NCBI GenBank assembly: GCA_963816955.1
Contig: CAWFME010000004.1
Location: 62,001 to 126,000 of the forward strand
Direction: 5' to 3'
Origin: DATFQI01 sp963816955
GTDB lineage: Bacteria; Actinomycetota; Thermoleophilia; Solirubrobacterales; Solirubrobacteraceae
DNA length: 64,000 bases
Numbering within the stretch: position 1 is the stretch's first letter; every line of letters starts with the position of its first letter. Made by a program: the position numbers and the translations under genes. Below are positions 16,521-25,149 of the stretch, in pieces. The notes beneath the pieces were generated by a model. That model saw only the letters and a list, made by a program, of their open reading frames with translations, had not been told where the DNA came from and made no database searches.

Positions 16521-16732
16521 GGCAGCGGCCCGAACGCGCGCCAGAGCGCGACGAGGACCGCGATCGACATCCCGAGCATCGGCCACATGGGCCAGAAGTA
16601 GCCCGCGCCGGTGGCGAGCCATGCGGCGATGACGACGGCCGCGACGAGCGGCCCGGTGATCGTGAGCAGGAGGGCGTCGCGCCGGCAGTGCGCGCGCTCG
16701 TCGGCGCCGTCGGCGTCGGTCGTGGTGTTCAT
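16466..16732 (-). CDS. 2TM domain-containing small membrane protein
   Basis: An 88-aa protein: a polar N-terminus, then two close helices (LLLTITGPLVAAVVIAAWLA and WPMWPMLGMSIAVLVALWRAF) joined by a short Trp/Pro-rich turn. This is the layout of the 2TM domain family, whose members occur alone or on the ends of histidine kinases and LytTR proteins. Beyond the second helix the tail is low-complexity and lies in the overlap with the convergent gene. The ATG at 16730-16732 has only a weak ribosome site. Role unknown. Confidence 0.6.
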   Translation of the reverse strand: MNTTTDADGADERAHCRRDALLLTITGPLVAAVVIAAWLATGAGYFWPMWPMLGMSIAVLVALWRAFGPLPQAAAGSPDPGRGASPPM

Positions 16733-16780
16733 GGTTCCCTGATTCAGTTGGTGTGCGTGTCCCTGACGCCATCCAGGATG

Positions 16781-16805
16781 CCTTTCTCCGGACTCCGGAG
16801 AAAGG
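16781..16805. terminator. Perfect 11-bp inverted repeat, terminator-like
   Basis: CCTTTCTCCGG (16781-16791) pairs perfectly with CCGGAGAAAGG (16795-16805) around a three-base loop. It sits 34 bases past the stop of the GIY-YIG gene and before the start of the 2TM gene, so it would separate the two minus-strand units. No T run follows on either strand. Confidence 0.55.
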
Positions 16806-16838
16806 CGGGTGCCATGCCTCTCCTGTGAGGAACCTCCC

Positions 16839-17126
16839 CTACGGGTCGGGTGAAGCAAACCGCACCGGCGTCGCGCCGTCGAGCTCCGCGCCGGCGACGA
16901 GCCGGCGCTTCTCGGCGGTGGGGAGGCGCTTGATGCGGGCCTCGAGCTTGCGGGCGTCCGTGTGGCTCGGAACCTCCCAGGCCGCGGCCAGGGCGTGGGG
17001 GCGGCGGGCCGCGGTGTAGCGGCTGGCCGTGCCCTTGGCGTGGGCCTCGACGCGCTTGGGCACGTCGACGGTCCAGCCGCAGTAGAGGCTGTCGTCGGCG
17101 CAGCGGAGGAGGTAGACGAAGGCCAT
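16839..17126 (-). CDS. GIY-YIG nuclease domain protein (UPF0213/YhbQ type)
   Basis: A 95-aa single-domain protein. The signature is present as the FVYLLRC strand and the LYCGWT (GIY/YIG equivalent) motif, followed by the helix Arg and Lys/His pattern (PKRVEAHAKGTASRYT). A conserved Glu-containing helix (DARKLEARIKRLPTAEKRRLV) follows. The length equals stand-alone YhbQ-like proteins, whose role in DNA damage or processing is poorly known. The start is ATG 17124-17126, divergent from the pyrophosphatase gene by 27 bases. Confidence 0.85.
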   Translation of the reverse strand: MAFVYLLRCADDSLYCGWTVDVPKRVEAHAKGTASRYTAARRPHALAAAWEVPSHTDARKLEARIKRLPTAEKRRLVAGAELDGATPVRFASPDP

Positions 17127-17140
17127 CGCTGTCTGGGACC

Positions 17141-17146
17141 TATTCT
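17141..17146 (+). promoter_or_regulatory. TATTCT -10 hexamer, leaderless geometry
   Basis: The hexamer ends seven bases before GTG 17154, so transcription would start at the start codon. It lies in the 27-base gap between divergent genes. Confidence 0.5.
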
Positions 17147-17153
17147 GCGCGCC

Positions 17154-18776
17154 GTGGCCACGATCCTCGTCACGGGGCACCGCAACCCCGACCTCGACTC
17201 GATCGGGGCGGCGATCGGCTACGCCGAGCTGAGGGCCGCGCTGGACGACGGCGAGCACGAGTATGTCGCGGCGCGGCTGGGGGAGGTCAACGCCCAGACG
17301 GCGTGGGCGCTCGAGCGCGCGGGGGCCGAGCCGCCGGAGCTGCTGGCCCATGTGAAGCTGCGCGTCTGCGACGTGATGGTGCCGTGCCCGGTCACCGCAT
17401 CGGCGGGCGACCCGATCCGCGACGTGGGGCTCGCGATGGGCCGGGAGGGGGTCGACGTCGTCGCCGTGCTCGACGACGACGGCGCGCTCGCCGGCGTGCT
17501 GTCGGAGAGCGCCCTCGCGCGCCGCTACATCCGCGAGTCCCGCGACGCCTCGGACTTCTCCGGTCGGCCCGTGCGACTCGAGGCCGTCTGCGAGGTCCTT
17601 GGCGGCGAGATCCTGGTCACGGGCGACGGCGACGTCTCCGGCCGGCTGTGGGTGCTCGCGATGGAGGCCGGCGCGCTGCGCGAGATCGTCGGCGAGGGGG
17701 ACATCGCGGTGGTCGGCGACCTCCCGGAGTCCCAGCTGGCCGCGATCGAGCTCGGCGTCGACCTGCTCGTGCTCTCGAACGGCACGCGGCCCGGCGAGGA
17801 GGTCCTCGCCGCCGCGCGCGAGGCGCACGTCAACCTCGTCGTCTCGCCGCTGGACTCCTACGTGAGCGCGCGCATGATCCAGCTCGCCGTCCCCGTCGGG
17901 CGGGTGATGGACGACGAGCCGCTGACCGTCGACCCCGACGACGTGCTCGAGGACGTGACGCCGGACATCCTCGACGCCGAGTACCGGGCGGCGGTCGTGG
18001 TCGACGGCTCGCATCGCCCCATCGGGCTCGTCACGCGCTCCGCGCTCGTCGGGCCGGCGCCGCGCAAGGTGATCCTCGTCGACCACGCCGAGGAGTCCCA
18101 GAGCGCGCCCGGGATCGAGCAGGCGGAGATCGTCGAGATCCTCGACCACCACCACATCGGGTCGATCGAGACGCGCGTGCCGGTGCGTGCCACGTTCGAC
18201 CCCGTCGGCTCGACGGCGACGCTGGTCTTCGAGCGCTTCGCGGCTGCGGAGGTCCAGCCCGGGCGGGCCGCGGCCACGATGCTGCTCGCCGCGCTGCTCT
18301 CGGACACCGTGGTGCTGACCTCGCCGACCACGACGGACCGCGACCGCCGCGTCGCGGCGCGGCTCGGGGAGCAGCTCGACGTCGATCCTCAGCGGTTCGG
18401 GATGGAGATGTTCCGCGCCACCTCGGACGTCTCCGAGCTGTCGGCGTCCGAGATCGTCGGGCGCGACGCGAAGTCCTATGAGCTGTCGGGTGGCCGGACG
18501 GCGCTCGTCGGGCAGGTCGAGGTCGTCGGCGACGACCTGCTCTCGCGCGCCGGCGAGCTGCGCGAGACGCTCGAGTCCGAGTGCTCGGACGGCGGCCACG
18601 CGATCGCCGCGCTGATGGTCACCGACATCCTCGAGCGGGCCACGACGCTGCTCGTCGCGGGCGAGGTCGGCGCGCTCGAGCGGGCGTTCGACTCGCGCGC
18701 CGAGGACGGCGCGATCGCGCTTCCGGGCGTGATGAGCCGCAAGAAGCAGGTCGCGCCGAAGATCCTCGCCGCCTGA
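17154..18776 (+). CDS. Family II (Mn-dependent) inorganic pyrophosphatase with CBS and DRTGG regulatory domains
   Basis: A 540-aa DHH-superfamily enzyme that hydrolyses PPi to phosphate. The DHH domain starts TGHRNPDLDSIGAA (metal ligands His and two Asp) and continues after a regulatory insert with LVDHAEESQS and EILDHHHIGSI (DHH motif near residue 345). The DHHA2 domain follows (SDTVVLTSPTTTDRDR). The insert at about 70-310 holds CBS motifs (VCDVMVPCPVTASAGDPI and VGRVMDDEPLTVDPDD) flanking a DRTGG-like part. Such inserts bind adenine nucleotides and inhibit or activate the enzyme. The start is GTG 17154, matching the conserved N-terminus. Typical plain enzymes are about 310 residues; the extra length is the insert. 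Confidence 0.9.
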   Translation: MATILVTGHRNPDLDSIGAAIGYAELRAALDDGEHEYVAARLGEVNAQTAWALERAGAEPPELLAHVKLRVCDVMVPCPVTASAGDPIRDVGLAMGREGVDVVAVLDDDGALAGVLSESALARRYIRESRDASDFSGRPVRLEAVCEVLGGEILVTGDGDVSGRLWVLAMEAGALREIVGEGDIAVVGDLPESQLAAIELGVDLLVLSNGTRPGEEVLAAAREAHVNLVVSPLDSYVSARMIQLAVPVGRVMDDEPLTVDPDDVLEDVTPDILDAEYRAAVVVDGSHRPIGLVTRSALVGPAPRKVILVDHAEESQSAPGIEQAEIVEILDHHHIGSIETRVPVRATFDPVGSTATLVFERFAAAEVQPGRAAATMLLAALLSDTVVLTSPTTTDRDRRVAARLGEQLDVDPQRFGMEMFRATSDVSELSASEIVGRDAKSYELSGGRTALVGQVEVVGDDLLSRAGELRETLESECSDGGHAIAALMVTDILERATTLLVAGEVGALERAFDSRAEDGAIALPGVMSRKKQVAPKILAA

Positions 18777-18854
18777 CCGCCGCGCGGTGCGCGCAGCGGC
18801 GCGCCGGCGAGCGGCGGCTGCGGCCGGAGGGGGCGAAAGATCCGGCGGAGCGCC

Positions 18855-18860
18855 TAACGT
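18855..18860 (+). promoter_or_regulatory. TAACGT -10 hexamer, leaderless geometry
   Basis: Seven bases separate it from the ATG at 18868. No ribosome site lies upstream of that start. Confidence 0.5.
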
Positions 18861-18867
18861 GGTCACG

Positions 18868-20910
18868 ATGTCCGAGACCGCCACACTCCAAGCCCGCGCC
18901 CACGAGCTGCTCCGCGAGCTCGCGGGCCCGGAGGCCGAGTTCCGCGAGCACCAGCTCGAGGCGGTGCGCGACCTCGTGGCCGACCGCGCGCGGGTGCTCT
19001 GCGTGCAGCGCACGGGCTGGGGCAAGTCGGCGGTCTACTTCCTCGCGACGGCGCTGTTGCGGGAGCGCAGCGCCGGCCCGGCGCTGATCGTCTCGCCGCT
19101 GCTGGCGCTGATGCGCAACCAGATCGCGGCGGCCGAACGGCTCGGCATCAGCGCGCTGACGATCAACTCGACCAACCGCGACGAGTGGGACGAGGTGCGC
19201 GCGCTGCTCGCCGACGACGCGGTCGACCTGCTGCTGATCAGCCCGGAGCGGCTCAACAACCCGCGCTTCCGCGAGGACATGCTGCCGCTGTTCGCCTCGC
19301 GTGTGGGGCTCGTGGTGGTCGACGAGGCGCACTGCATCAGCGACTGGGGGCACGACTTCCGGCCGGACTACCGGCGCCTGCGCGACATGCTCGCGGCGCT
19401 GCCCGAAGGCGTTCCGGTGCTCGGCACGACGGCGACGGCGAACGACCGCGTGGTCGACGACGTGGAGGAGCAGCTGGGCGGCGCGGTCAAGACCTACCGG
19501 GGCGAGCTCGGGCGCTCCAGCCTGCGCTTCGAGGTCGTCGAGCTGCCCGGGCAGGCCGACCGCCTGGCCTGGCTGGCGACGTGGCTGGAGCAGCTGCCGG
19601 GCTCGGGGATCGTCTACACGCTCACCAAGCGCGACGCGGACGTCGTCGCGGAGTGGCTGAACACGCGCGGGATCGCGGCCGAGGCCTACAGCGGCGAGAT
19701 CGAGTCCGAGCGCCGGATCGCGGTCGAGGACCGCCTGCTCAGCAACGAGCTCAAGTGCGTCGTCGCCACGAGCGCGCTCGGGATGGGCTACGACAAGCCC
19801 GACCTCGGGTTCGTCGTGCACTACCAGGCGCCGGGCTCCGTGATCGCCTACTACCAGCAGGTCGGCCGCGCCGGCCGTGCGATCGACCGCGCGGAGGTCG
19901 TGCTGCTGCGCGGCGCGGAGGACCGCCGGATCCAGGACTTCTTCATCGAGCAGGCGTTCCCGCGCCGGGAGCTGGTCGAGCGGGTGCTCGCGCGGATCGA
20001 GGCGGCCGGCGCCGACGGCGCCTCGACGCCGGAGCTGACCGCCGAGGTCAACCTCGGCCGCGGGCGGATCGAGGCGATGCTCAAGGTGCTCGACGTCGAG
20101 GGCGCGGTCGCCCGGGCGGGCTCGCGCTGGGTGTCGGGGGGCGGAGGCTGGAGCTACGACGCGGAGCGCTACGCGCGGATCACCGACCTGCGCCGCCAGG
20201 AGCAGCGCGCGATGGCCGCCTTCGGCGCCGACGGCCGCTGCCTGATGCGCGTGCTGCGCGAGCAGCTGGACGACCCCGCCGCCGAGGACTGTGGGATCTG
20301 CGCGGTCTGCGCCGGCCCGCGGTTCGCCGGCACGCTCGATCCGGCGCTGGTGCGCGAGGCCGCCCTGCTGCTGCGCTCGCGCCCGCTCGTCATCGACGTC
20401 AAGAAGATGGCCCCCGACGACACGGGAGCGATGAAGAAGCTCCCCGAGGACGTCCGCGCCGAGGAGGGCCGGGCCCTCGCACGCCTCGGCGACGGAGGCT
20501 GGCACCCGGAGATCCAGCGGGGTCTCCGAGAGGGCCGCCTCTCCGACGAGCTCGTCACCGCGGCCGCCGACCTCGTCCGCGCCTGGGCCATCCCGGCCGG
20601 CTGGATCACCGCCGTCCCCGCCCGCCGCGCCGTCACCGGCGCGCCCGGGAAGCCGGCCCCCTCTGCGACGCCGGCGGCGCGGCCGCGGACCTCGTCTCGG
20701 ACTTCGCCGCGCGGCTCGCGGCGTCGCTCGGCAAGCCGTTCGCGCCGGTGCTCGAGCGCGCGCAGGACCGCCCGCCGCAGCGCGAGATGGCCAACTCGGC
20801 GCAGCAGGTCGCCAACGTCCGCGGGGCGTTCCGGGTGGAGGGCGAGCTCCCGCCGGGGGCGTGCCTGCTCGTCGACGACGTGCGCTTCAGCGGCTGGACG
20901 CTCGCGATGA
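18868..20910 (+). CDS. recQ: RecQ family ATP-dependent DNA helicase (C-terminal domain frameshifted)
   Basis: A superfamily 2 helicase, 680 aa as it reads. Visible motifs are Walker A RTGWGKS near residue 50, DEAH near 152, TTATAN near 188, QQVGRAGR near 330, and a zinc-binding Cys set ending CGICAVC near 475. A winged-helix segment lies between. The reading frame is convincing to ITAVPARR near 595. After that the frame becomes Arg/Ser-rich nonsense, while the conserved C-terminal PRTase-like domain continues in the -1 frame to 20978. Actinobacterial relatives carry this domain in one frame. The start at ATG 18868 has leaderless geometry. The helicase core appears intact, so unwinding activity may survive. 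A one-base loss in the C5 run at 20657-20661 would explain the break. Confidence 0.85.
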   Translation: MSETATLQARAHELLRELAGPEAEFREHQLEAVRDLVADRARVLCVQRTGWGKSAVYFLATALLRERSAGPALIVSPLLALMRNQIAAAERLGISALTINSTNRDEWDEVRALLADDAVDLLLISPERLNNPRFREDMLPLFASRVGLVVVDEAHCISDWGHDFRPDYRRLRDMLAALPEGVPVLGTTATANDRVVDDVEEQLGGAVKTYRGELGRSSLRFEVVELPGQADRLAWLATWLEQLPGSGIVYTLTKRDADVVAEWLNTRGIAAEAYSGEIESERRIAVEDRLLSNELKCVVATSALGMGYDKPDLGFVVHYQAPGSVIAYYQQVGRAGRAIDRAEVVLLRGAEDRRIQDFFIEQAFPRRELVERVLARIEAAGADGASTPELTAEVNLGRGRIEAMLKVLDVEGAVARAGSRWVSGGGGWSYDAERYARITDLRRQEQRAMAAFGADGRCLMRVLREQLDDPAAEDCGICAVCAGPRFAGTLDPALVREAALLLRSRPLVIDVKKMAPDDTGAMKKLPEDVRAEEGRALARLGDGGWHPEIQRGLREGRLSDELVTAAADLVRAWAIPAGWITAVPARRAVTGAPGKPAPSATPAARPRTSSRTSPRGSRRRSASRSRRCSSARRTARRSARWPTRRSRSPTSAGRSGWRASSRRGRACSSTTCASAAGRSR

Positions 20911-20978
20911 CCGGCGGGCAGCTCCGCCGCCGCGGGGCGCCCGCGGTGTTCCCGCTGGCGCTTGCCACCGCGTTCTGA
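20657..20978 (+). pseudogene. Out-of-frame C-terminal PRTase-like domain of the RecQ gene
   Basis: Read in the -1 frame from about the C5 run (20657-20661), the DNA encodes DLVSDFAARLAASLGKPF, REMANSAQQVANVRGAF and CLLVDDVRFSGWTL, ending at TGA 20976-20978. These are the phosphoribosyltransferase-like motifs found at the C-terminus of many actinobacterial RecQ proteins. Adding one C to the run would restore a single frame. It may be a true mutation, a sequencing or assembly error, or a frameshift made during translation. Confidence 0.75.
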
Positions 20979-21019
20979 GTGCCGGGGCCGGCCGGCTGGC
21001 GCCTTGCGCCCCCCATCGT

Positions 21020-21142
21020 GAGCGGCGTGTAGGCGAGCAGCGGCACCATCGGGTAGCCGCGCTCGAGCCCGAACGCCCGCAGCACCACCCATCCGGCGAC
21101 CGGCAGGACGAGCAGCCACGCGATCAGGCTCCGCCACGGCAC
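21020..21142 (-). pseudogene. Relic of the N-terminus of an endonuclease/exonuclease/phosphatase-family membrane protein
   Basis: From GTG 21140-21142 the minus strand encodes a membrane helix (LIAWLLVLPVAGWVVLRAF) and then GLERGYPMVPLLAYTPL. That is typical of the N-terminal anchor of actinobacterial EEP-family proteins, in which further helices and a 250-residue nuclease domain follow. Here similarity stops at about 21020 and the frame runs on as a shadow of recQ. The rest of the gene seems to have been deleted. Confidence 0.45.
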
Positions 21143-21204
21143 CCGTCTCAGGGTGGCAGCGAGCCTCGCTGATCTGCACAACCCGGGGTGAGAGACTGAG
21201 CCCG

Positions 21205-22194
21205 ATGACGGCGAGAGCGTGGGCGGGGTTCGCGACGATGTCGTTCCTCTGGGGCATCCCGTACCTGTTCATCAAGGTCGCGGTCGACGAGGGGCTCTCG
21301 CCGGCGTTCGTCTCGTGGTCGCGGGTCGTGATGGCCGCGGCGGTGCTGCTGGCGATCGCCCACCGGGCCGGCGCGCTGGGATCGCTCACGGGCCGCGTGC
21401 GGTGGCTGGCCCTCTACGCGCTGCTGGAGATCGCGATCCCGTTCCCGCTGATCGCCGCGGGCGAGGAGCACGTCGACTCGTCGATGGCCGCGATCATCAT
21501 CGCCTCCGTGCCGCTGCTGATCGCGGTGCTGGCGCTGCGCTTCGACCACGCCGAGCGGGCGACGGGCAGCCGGCTCGCCGGCCTCCTGGTCGGCTTCACG
21601 GGCGTGGTCGTGCTGGTGGGCGTCGACGTCGCGGGCGAGAGCGACGAGCTGCTCGGGGCCGCCTTCATCCTGCTCGCCTCGGTCGGCTACGCCGCCGGCC
21701 CGATGATCCTGCGCCGCCACCTCTCCGACCTCGACCAGCGCGCGGTGATGGCGGTCGCGCTGGCGATCGCCGCCGTCCTGCTCACGCCGATCACCGCCGT
21801 CGGGCTGCCGAGCGAGCCGCCCTCGGCCGACGCGATCATCTCGATCGTCGTGCTCGGCCTGCTCTGCACGGCGGCGGCGTTCGTCGTCTTCGGCCGCCTG
21901 ATCGCCGAGATCGGCCCTGGCCGCGCGCTCGTGATCACCTACGTCAACCCGGTCGTCGCGCTCGCGCTCGGCATGGCGATCCTCGGGGAGCGGCCAGGCG
22001 CCGGGGCGATCGCCGGCCTGCTGCTGATCCTCGCCGGCTCGTGGCTGTCGACCGACGGGCGCCTGCCGCCCGGGCTACAGGGCGTGCTCAGCCGCGGTCC
22101 GCGTACTCGACGAAGAAGTCCAGCGCCTTCGGATTGGCCAGCGAGTCACGACTCGCCGCCTTCTCCGGATCGGTCCCCTGCAGGATCCTCTTGA
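21205..22194 (+). CDS. DMT family (EamA) transporter
   Basis: A 329-aa protein with ten hydrophobic helices in two EamA repeats (first begins WAGFATMSFLWGIPYLFIKV; second about residue 150, LGAAFILLASVGYAAGP). The second repeat ends with the conserved PVVALALGMAILGERPG. It is likely an exporter of a metabolite or drug across the inner membrane; the substrate cannot be assigned. The last 40 or so residues lie beyond the EamA fold. They overlap the 3' end of the convergent acetoacetate-CoA ligase gene by 107 bases and look like an antisense-constrained tail. The start at ATG 21205 is the only sensible one before the first helix. Confidence 0.88.
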   Translation: MTARAWAGFATMSFLWGIPYLFIKVAVDEGLSPAFVSWSRVVMAAAVLLAIAHRAGALGSLTGRVRWLALYALLEIAIPFPLIAAGEEHVDSSMAAIIIASVPLLIAVLALRFDHAERATGSRLAGLLVGFTGVVVLVGVDVAGESDELLGAAFILLASVGYAAGPMILRRHLSDLDQRAVMAVALAIAAVLLTPITAVGLPSEPPSADAIISIVVLGLLCTAAAFVVFGRLIAEIGPGRALVITYVNPVVALALGMAILGERPGAGAIAGLLLILAGSWLSTDGRLPPGLQGVLSRGPRTRRRSPAPSDWPASHDSPPSPDRSPAGSS

Positions 22195-23989
22195 CGGGCA
22201 GCTCGAGCACCTTCCCCGACAGCGTCCGCGGCACCTCGGCGACCGTCACGATCTCGTTCGGGACGTGCCGCGGCGAGCAGTCCTCGCGGATGCGCGCCTT
22301 GATCGCCTTCGAGAGCGCCTCGTCGAGCTCCGCCCCCTCGCGCAGCACGACGAACAGCGGCATGAAGTTCTCCTCGCCCTCGCGCGGGATGTCGACGACG
22401 AGCGCGTCCGTGATGTCGTCGAGCGCGAGCACGGCGCGGTAGATCTCCGCCGTGCCCATGCGGATGCCGCCGCGGTTGATCGTCGAGTCCGAGCGGCCCG
22501 TGATGATCGCGGTGCCGCGCTCGGTGATCTCGATCCAGTCGCCGTGGCGCCAGACGCCCGGGAACATGTCGAAGTAGCTCTCGCGGTAGCGCTCGCCGTT
22601 CTCGTCGCCCCAGAAGAAGACCGGCATCGACGGCATCGGCTCCGTGATCACGAGCTCGCCCACCTCGCCGACGAGCGGCTCGCCCTCCGGGCTCCACGAC
22701 TCCACCGCGCAGCCGAGCGCGCGCGCCTGCAGCTCGCCCTCGTAGACCGGCAGCAGCGGGCAGCCGCCGACGAACGCGGTGCAGACGTCGGTGCCGCCGC
22801 TGGTCGAGAACAGCCACGTGTCGGAGCCGACGTGCTCGTAGATCCAGCGGAAGCCCTCTGGGGAGAGCGGCGAGCCGGTCGAGCCGACTGCCGTCAGCGC
22901 GGAGAGGTCGCGGCCGTCGCCGGGCTCGACCTCGGCCTTCATGCACGAGGCGATGTAGGACGCGCTGGTGCCGAACGTCGTCACGCCGGCGGCCTCCGTC
23001 AGGTCCCACAGCACGCCCATGTCCGGGTGCCCGGGGCTGCCGTCGTAGAGCACGATCGCCGCGTCGGTCAGCAGGCAGCCGACGAGGAAGTTCCACATCA
23101 TCCAGCCCGTCGTGGTGAACCAGAAGATGCGGTCGCCCTCCTGCGCGTTCACGTGCAGGTGGAGCTTCTTGAGGTGCTCGAGCAGGATCCCGCCCTGGCT
23201 CTGCACGATCGCCTTCGGCAGGCCGGTCGTCCCCGACGAGTAGAGGACCCACAGCGGGTGGTCGAACGGCAGGCGCTCGAACTCGAGCTCGCCGTCCCCG
23301 AGGAACCCGTCCTGCCAGCCGGAGCCGTCGAGGTAGCCCAGCCGCACGAGCTCGCCCCCGACCTCGTCGTGGATGCCGGCGACGGTCTCCGCGCGGTCGA
23401 AGTCCTTGCCGTTGTAGCGGTAGCCGTCGACCGCCAGCAGCACCTTGGGCTCGATCTGCGCGAAGCGGTCGATCACGCTGCGCGCGCCGAAGTCGGGCGA
23501 GCAGCTCGACCACACCGCGCCGATCGAGGCGGTCGCGAGAAAGGCCGCGATCGCCTCGGGGATGTTGGGCATGTAGGCGGCGACGCGGTCGCCGCGCTCG
23601 ACCCCGAGGGCGCGCAGCCCGGCGGCGATCCCCGCCACCTGCTCGCGCAGCTCGCCCCACGTGACCTCGGCCTGGTCGCGCAGCTCGCCGGCGTGGACGA
23701 TCGCGACGCGCTCGTCGGGCTTGCCGCGGAACGCGTGCTCGGCGTAGTTGACCTCGGCGCCGGTGAACCACTTCGCGCCCGGCATCGAGCGGTCCGCGAG
23801 CACCTGCTCGTAGCCGCCCTCGACCTCGAAGTGCTCCCAGATCGAGGCCCAGAAGCCCTCGAGGTCCTCGACCGACCAGCGGCGCAGGTCCTCGTAGGAC
23901 TCGAACCCCCGGTCGAGCCAGCGCATGTACCTCGTCATCAGCGCGCCCTCGACCAGCTCCTCCGGCGGCTCCCACAGCTTCGTCGGCAT
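22088..23989 (-). CDS. Acetoacetate-CoA ligase (acetoacetyl-CoA synthetase)
   Basis: A 633-aa ANL-superfamily ligase activating acetoacetate (or a related short acid) with ATP and CoA. Motifs: P-loop LYSSGTTGLPK near residue 255, GTSASYIASC and GSTGSPLSPEG in the acid pocket, GDWIEITERGTAIITGRSD with the ATP-binding Asp/Arg, and a C-terminal PRTLSGKVLELPVKR with the acetylatable Lys. The N-terminus LWEPP...ALMTRYMRWL is the acetoacetyl-CoA synthetase signature. ATG 23987-23989 is chosen because the family begins just before LW; ATGs at 24008-24010 and 24041-24043 are possible but overlap the divergent gene. It feeds ketone bodies into acetoacetyl-CoA. Confidence 0.92.
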   Translation of the reverse strand: MPTKLWEPPEELVEGALMTRYMRWLDRGFESYEDLRRWSVEDLEGFWASIWEHFEVEGGYEQVLADRSMPGAKWFTGAEVNYAEHAFRGKPDERVAIVHAGELRDQAEVTWGELREQVAGIAAGLRALGVERGDRVAAYMPNIPEAIAAFLATASIGAVWSSCSPDFGARSVIDRFAQIEPKVLLAVDGYRYNGKDFDRAETVAGIHDEVGGELVRLGYLDGSGWQDGFLGDGELEFERLPFDHPLWVLYSSGTTGLPKAIVQSQGGILLEHLKKLHLHVNAQEGDRIFWFTTTGWMMWNFLVGCLLTDAAIVLYDGSPGHPDMGVLWDLTEAAGVTTFGTSASYIASCMKAEVEPGDGRDLSALTAVGSTGSPLSPEGFRWIYEHVGSDTWLFSTSGGTDVCTAFVGGCPLLPVYEGELQARALGCAVESWSPEGEPLVGEVGELVITEPMPSMPVFFWGDENGERYRESYFDMFPGVWRHGDWIEITERGTAIITGRSDSTINRGGIRMGTAEIYRAVLALDDITDALVVDIPREGEENFMPLFVVLREGAELDEALSKAIKARIREDCSPRHVPNEIVTVAEVPRTLSGKVLELPVKRILQGTDPEKAASRDSLANPKALDFFVEYADRG

Positions 23990-24011
23990 CAGTGGCCCCA
24001 CGACCGGCATG

Positions 24012-24761
24012 ATGCCAGTCGTGCTGCGGACCGTGACCGCCACCCGCTACGTGACCCCGCTGCGCGAGGGCGGCTCGATGCCGGGCGTCGTGGAGGCCGA
24101 CGACGACGGGCTCTACGTCCTCAAGTTCCGCGGTGCCGGGCAGGGCGCCAAGGCGCTCGCGGCCGAGCTGGTGGCCGGCGAGGTCGCCCGCGCGCTGGGC
24201 CTGCCGGTGCCCGAGCTGGTGTTCGTCGAGCTCGACCCCGCGCTCGGCGCGGCCGAGCCCGACCCGGAGATCCAGGAGCTGATCGCGGCCAGCGGAGGGT
24301 GCAACCTCGGCATGGACTTCCTGCCGGGCGCGCTGCCGTTCACCCCCAAGCGGCCGCCGGAGCCCACGCTGGCCGCCGACGTGGTGTGGTTCGACGCGTT
24401 CGTGCTCAACGTGGACCGCACGCCCCGCAACCCGAACCTGCTGCGCTGGCACCACGGCCTGTGGCTGATCGACCACGGGGCGGCGCTCTACGTCCACCAC
24501 GCGCCGGGCGACGCGGTCGCGCGTGCCGGCGAGCGCTTCCCCGCGATCCGCGACCACGTGCTGCTCCCGTTCGCCGCGCCGATCCCCGAGGCCGACGCCC
24601 GGCTCGCCCCCAAGCTCGACGCCGCAAGGCTGGACGCGATCGCCGGCGCGCTGCCCGGCGACTGGGCCGACGCGGACGCCTACGGCGCGCACCTGTCGGC
24701 GCGGCTGGCCGACCGCGCCGGCTTCGTGGAGGAGGCGGAGGGCGCCCGTGGCCAAGCCTGA
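24012..24761 (+). CDS. HipA-like kinase domain protein (HipA_2 family)
   Basis: A 249-aa protein similar to the stand-alone HipA_2 kinase family. The lysine region is YVLKFRGAGQGAKALAAELV. The catalytic and metal-binding stretch is DAFVLNVDRTPRNPNLL, followed by LWLIDHGAALY. It lacks the N-terminal HipA subdomain and there is no HipB antitoxin next to it. Instead the next gene is a DUF3037 protein overlapping by 14 bases, an association seen in many bacteria. The start is ATG 24012, with an in-frame ATG directly before it at 24009. The role of this pair is not established. Phosphorylation of a protein target is inferred from the fold. Confidence 0.8.
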   Translation: MPVVLRTVTATRYVTPLREGGSMPGVVEADDDGLYVLKFRGAGQGAKALAAELVAGEVARALGLPVPELVFVELDPALGAAEPDPEIQELIAASGGCNLGMDFLPGALPFTPKRPPEPTLAADVVWFDAFVLNVDRTPRNPNLLRWHHGLWLIDHGAALYVHHAPGDAVARAGERFPAIRDHVLLPFAAPIPEADARLAPKLDAARLDAIAGALPGDWADADAYGAHLSARLADRAGFVEEAEGARGQA

Positions 24762-25149
24762 GCCGTTCCAGTACGCGATGGTCCGCGTCGTCCCGCGCGT
24801 CGAGCGCGGCGAGGCCTTCAACGCCGGCGTCGTGCTGTTCTGCCGCCCGCTGCGCTTCCTCGCCGCCCGCACGCAGCTCGACGCCGCGCTGCTCGCGGCC
24901 CTCGCGCCGGGCTGCGAGCCGGGGGAGGTGCAGGCGCAGCTCGACACGATCGAGGCGGTCGCCGCGGGCCGCGCCGAGGGCGGCCACGTGGCGACGATGC
25001 CGCAGTCCGAGCGCTTCCACTGGCTGACCGCGCCCGCGAGCACGATCCTGCAGGCCTCGCCGGTGCACACCGGGCTCACCGGCGATCCGGCGGGCGAGCT
25101 CGAGCGGCTGTTCGCCGAGCTCGTGAGCCGGCCGGGGCGGCGCGGATGA
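24748..25149 (+). CDS. DUF3037 domain-containing protein
   Basis: A 133-aa protein matching DUF3037: N-terminal FQYAMVRVVPRVERGEAFNAGVVLFC, middle RTQLDAALLAALAPG, C-terminal ERFHWLTAPASTILQASPVHTG. The family has no known activity and typically sits beside HipA_2 kinases. The start is GTG 24748, inside the end of the kinase gene, with GAGGAGGCGGAGG upstream; its stop overlaps the next start by ATGA. Tight coupling suggests a stoichiometric partner or substrate of the kinase. Confidence 0.85.
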   Translation: MAKPEPFQYAMVRVVPRVERGEAFNAGVVLFCRPLRFLAARTQLDAALLAALAPGCEPGEVQAQLDTIEAVAAGRAEGGHVATMPQSERFHWLTAPASTILQASPVHTGLTGDPAGELERLFAELVSRPGRRG

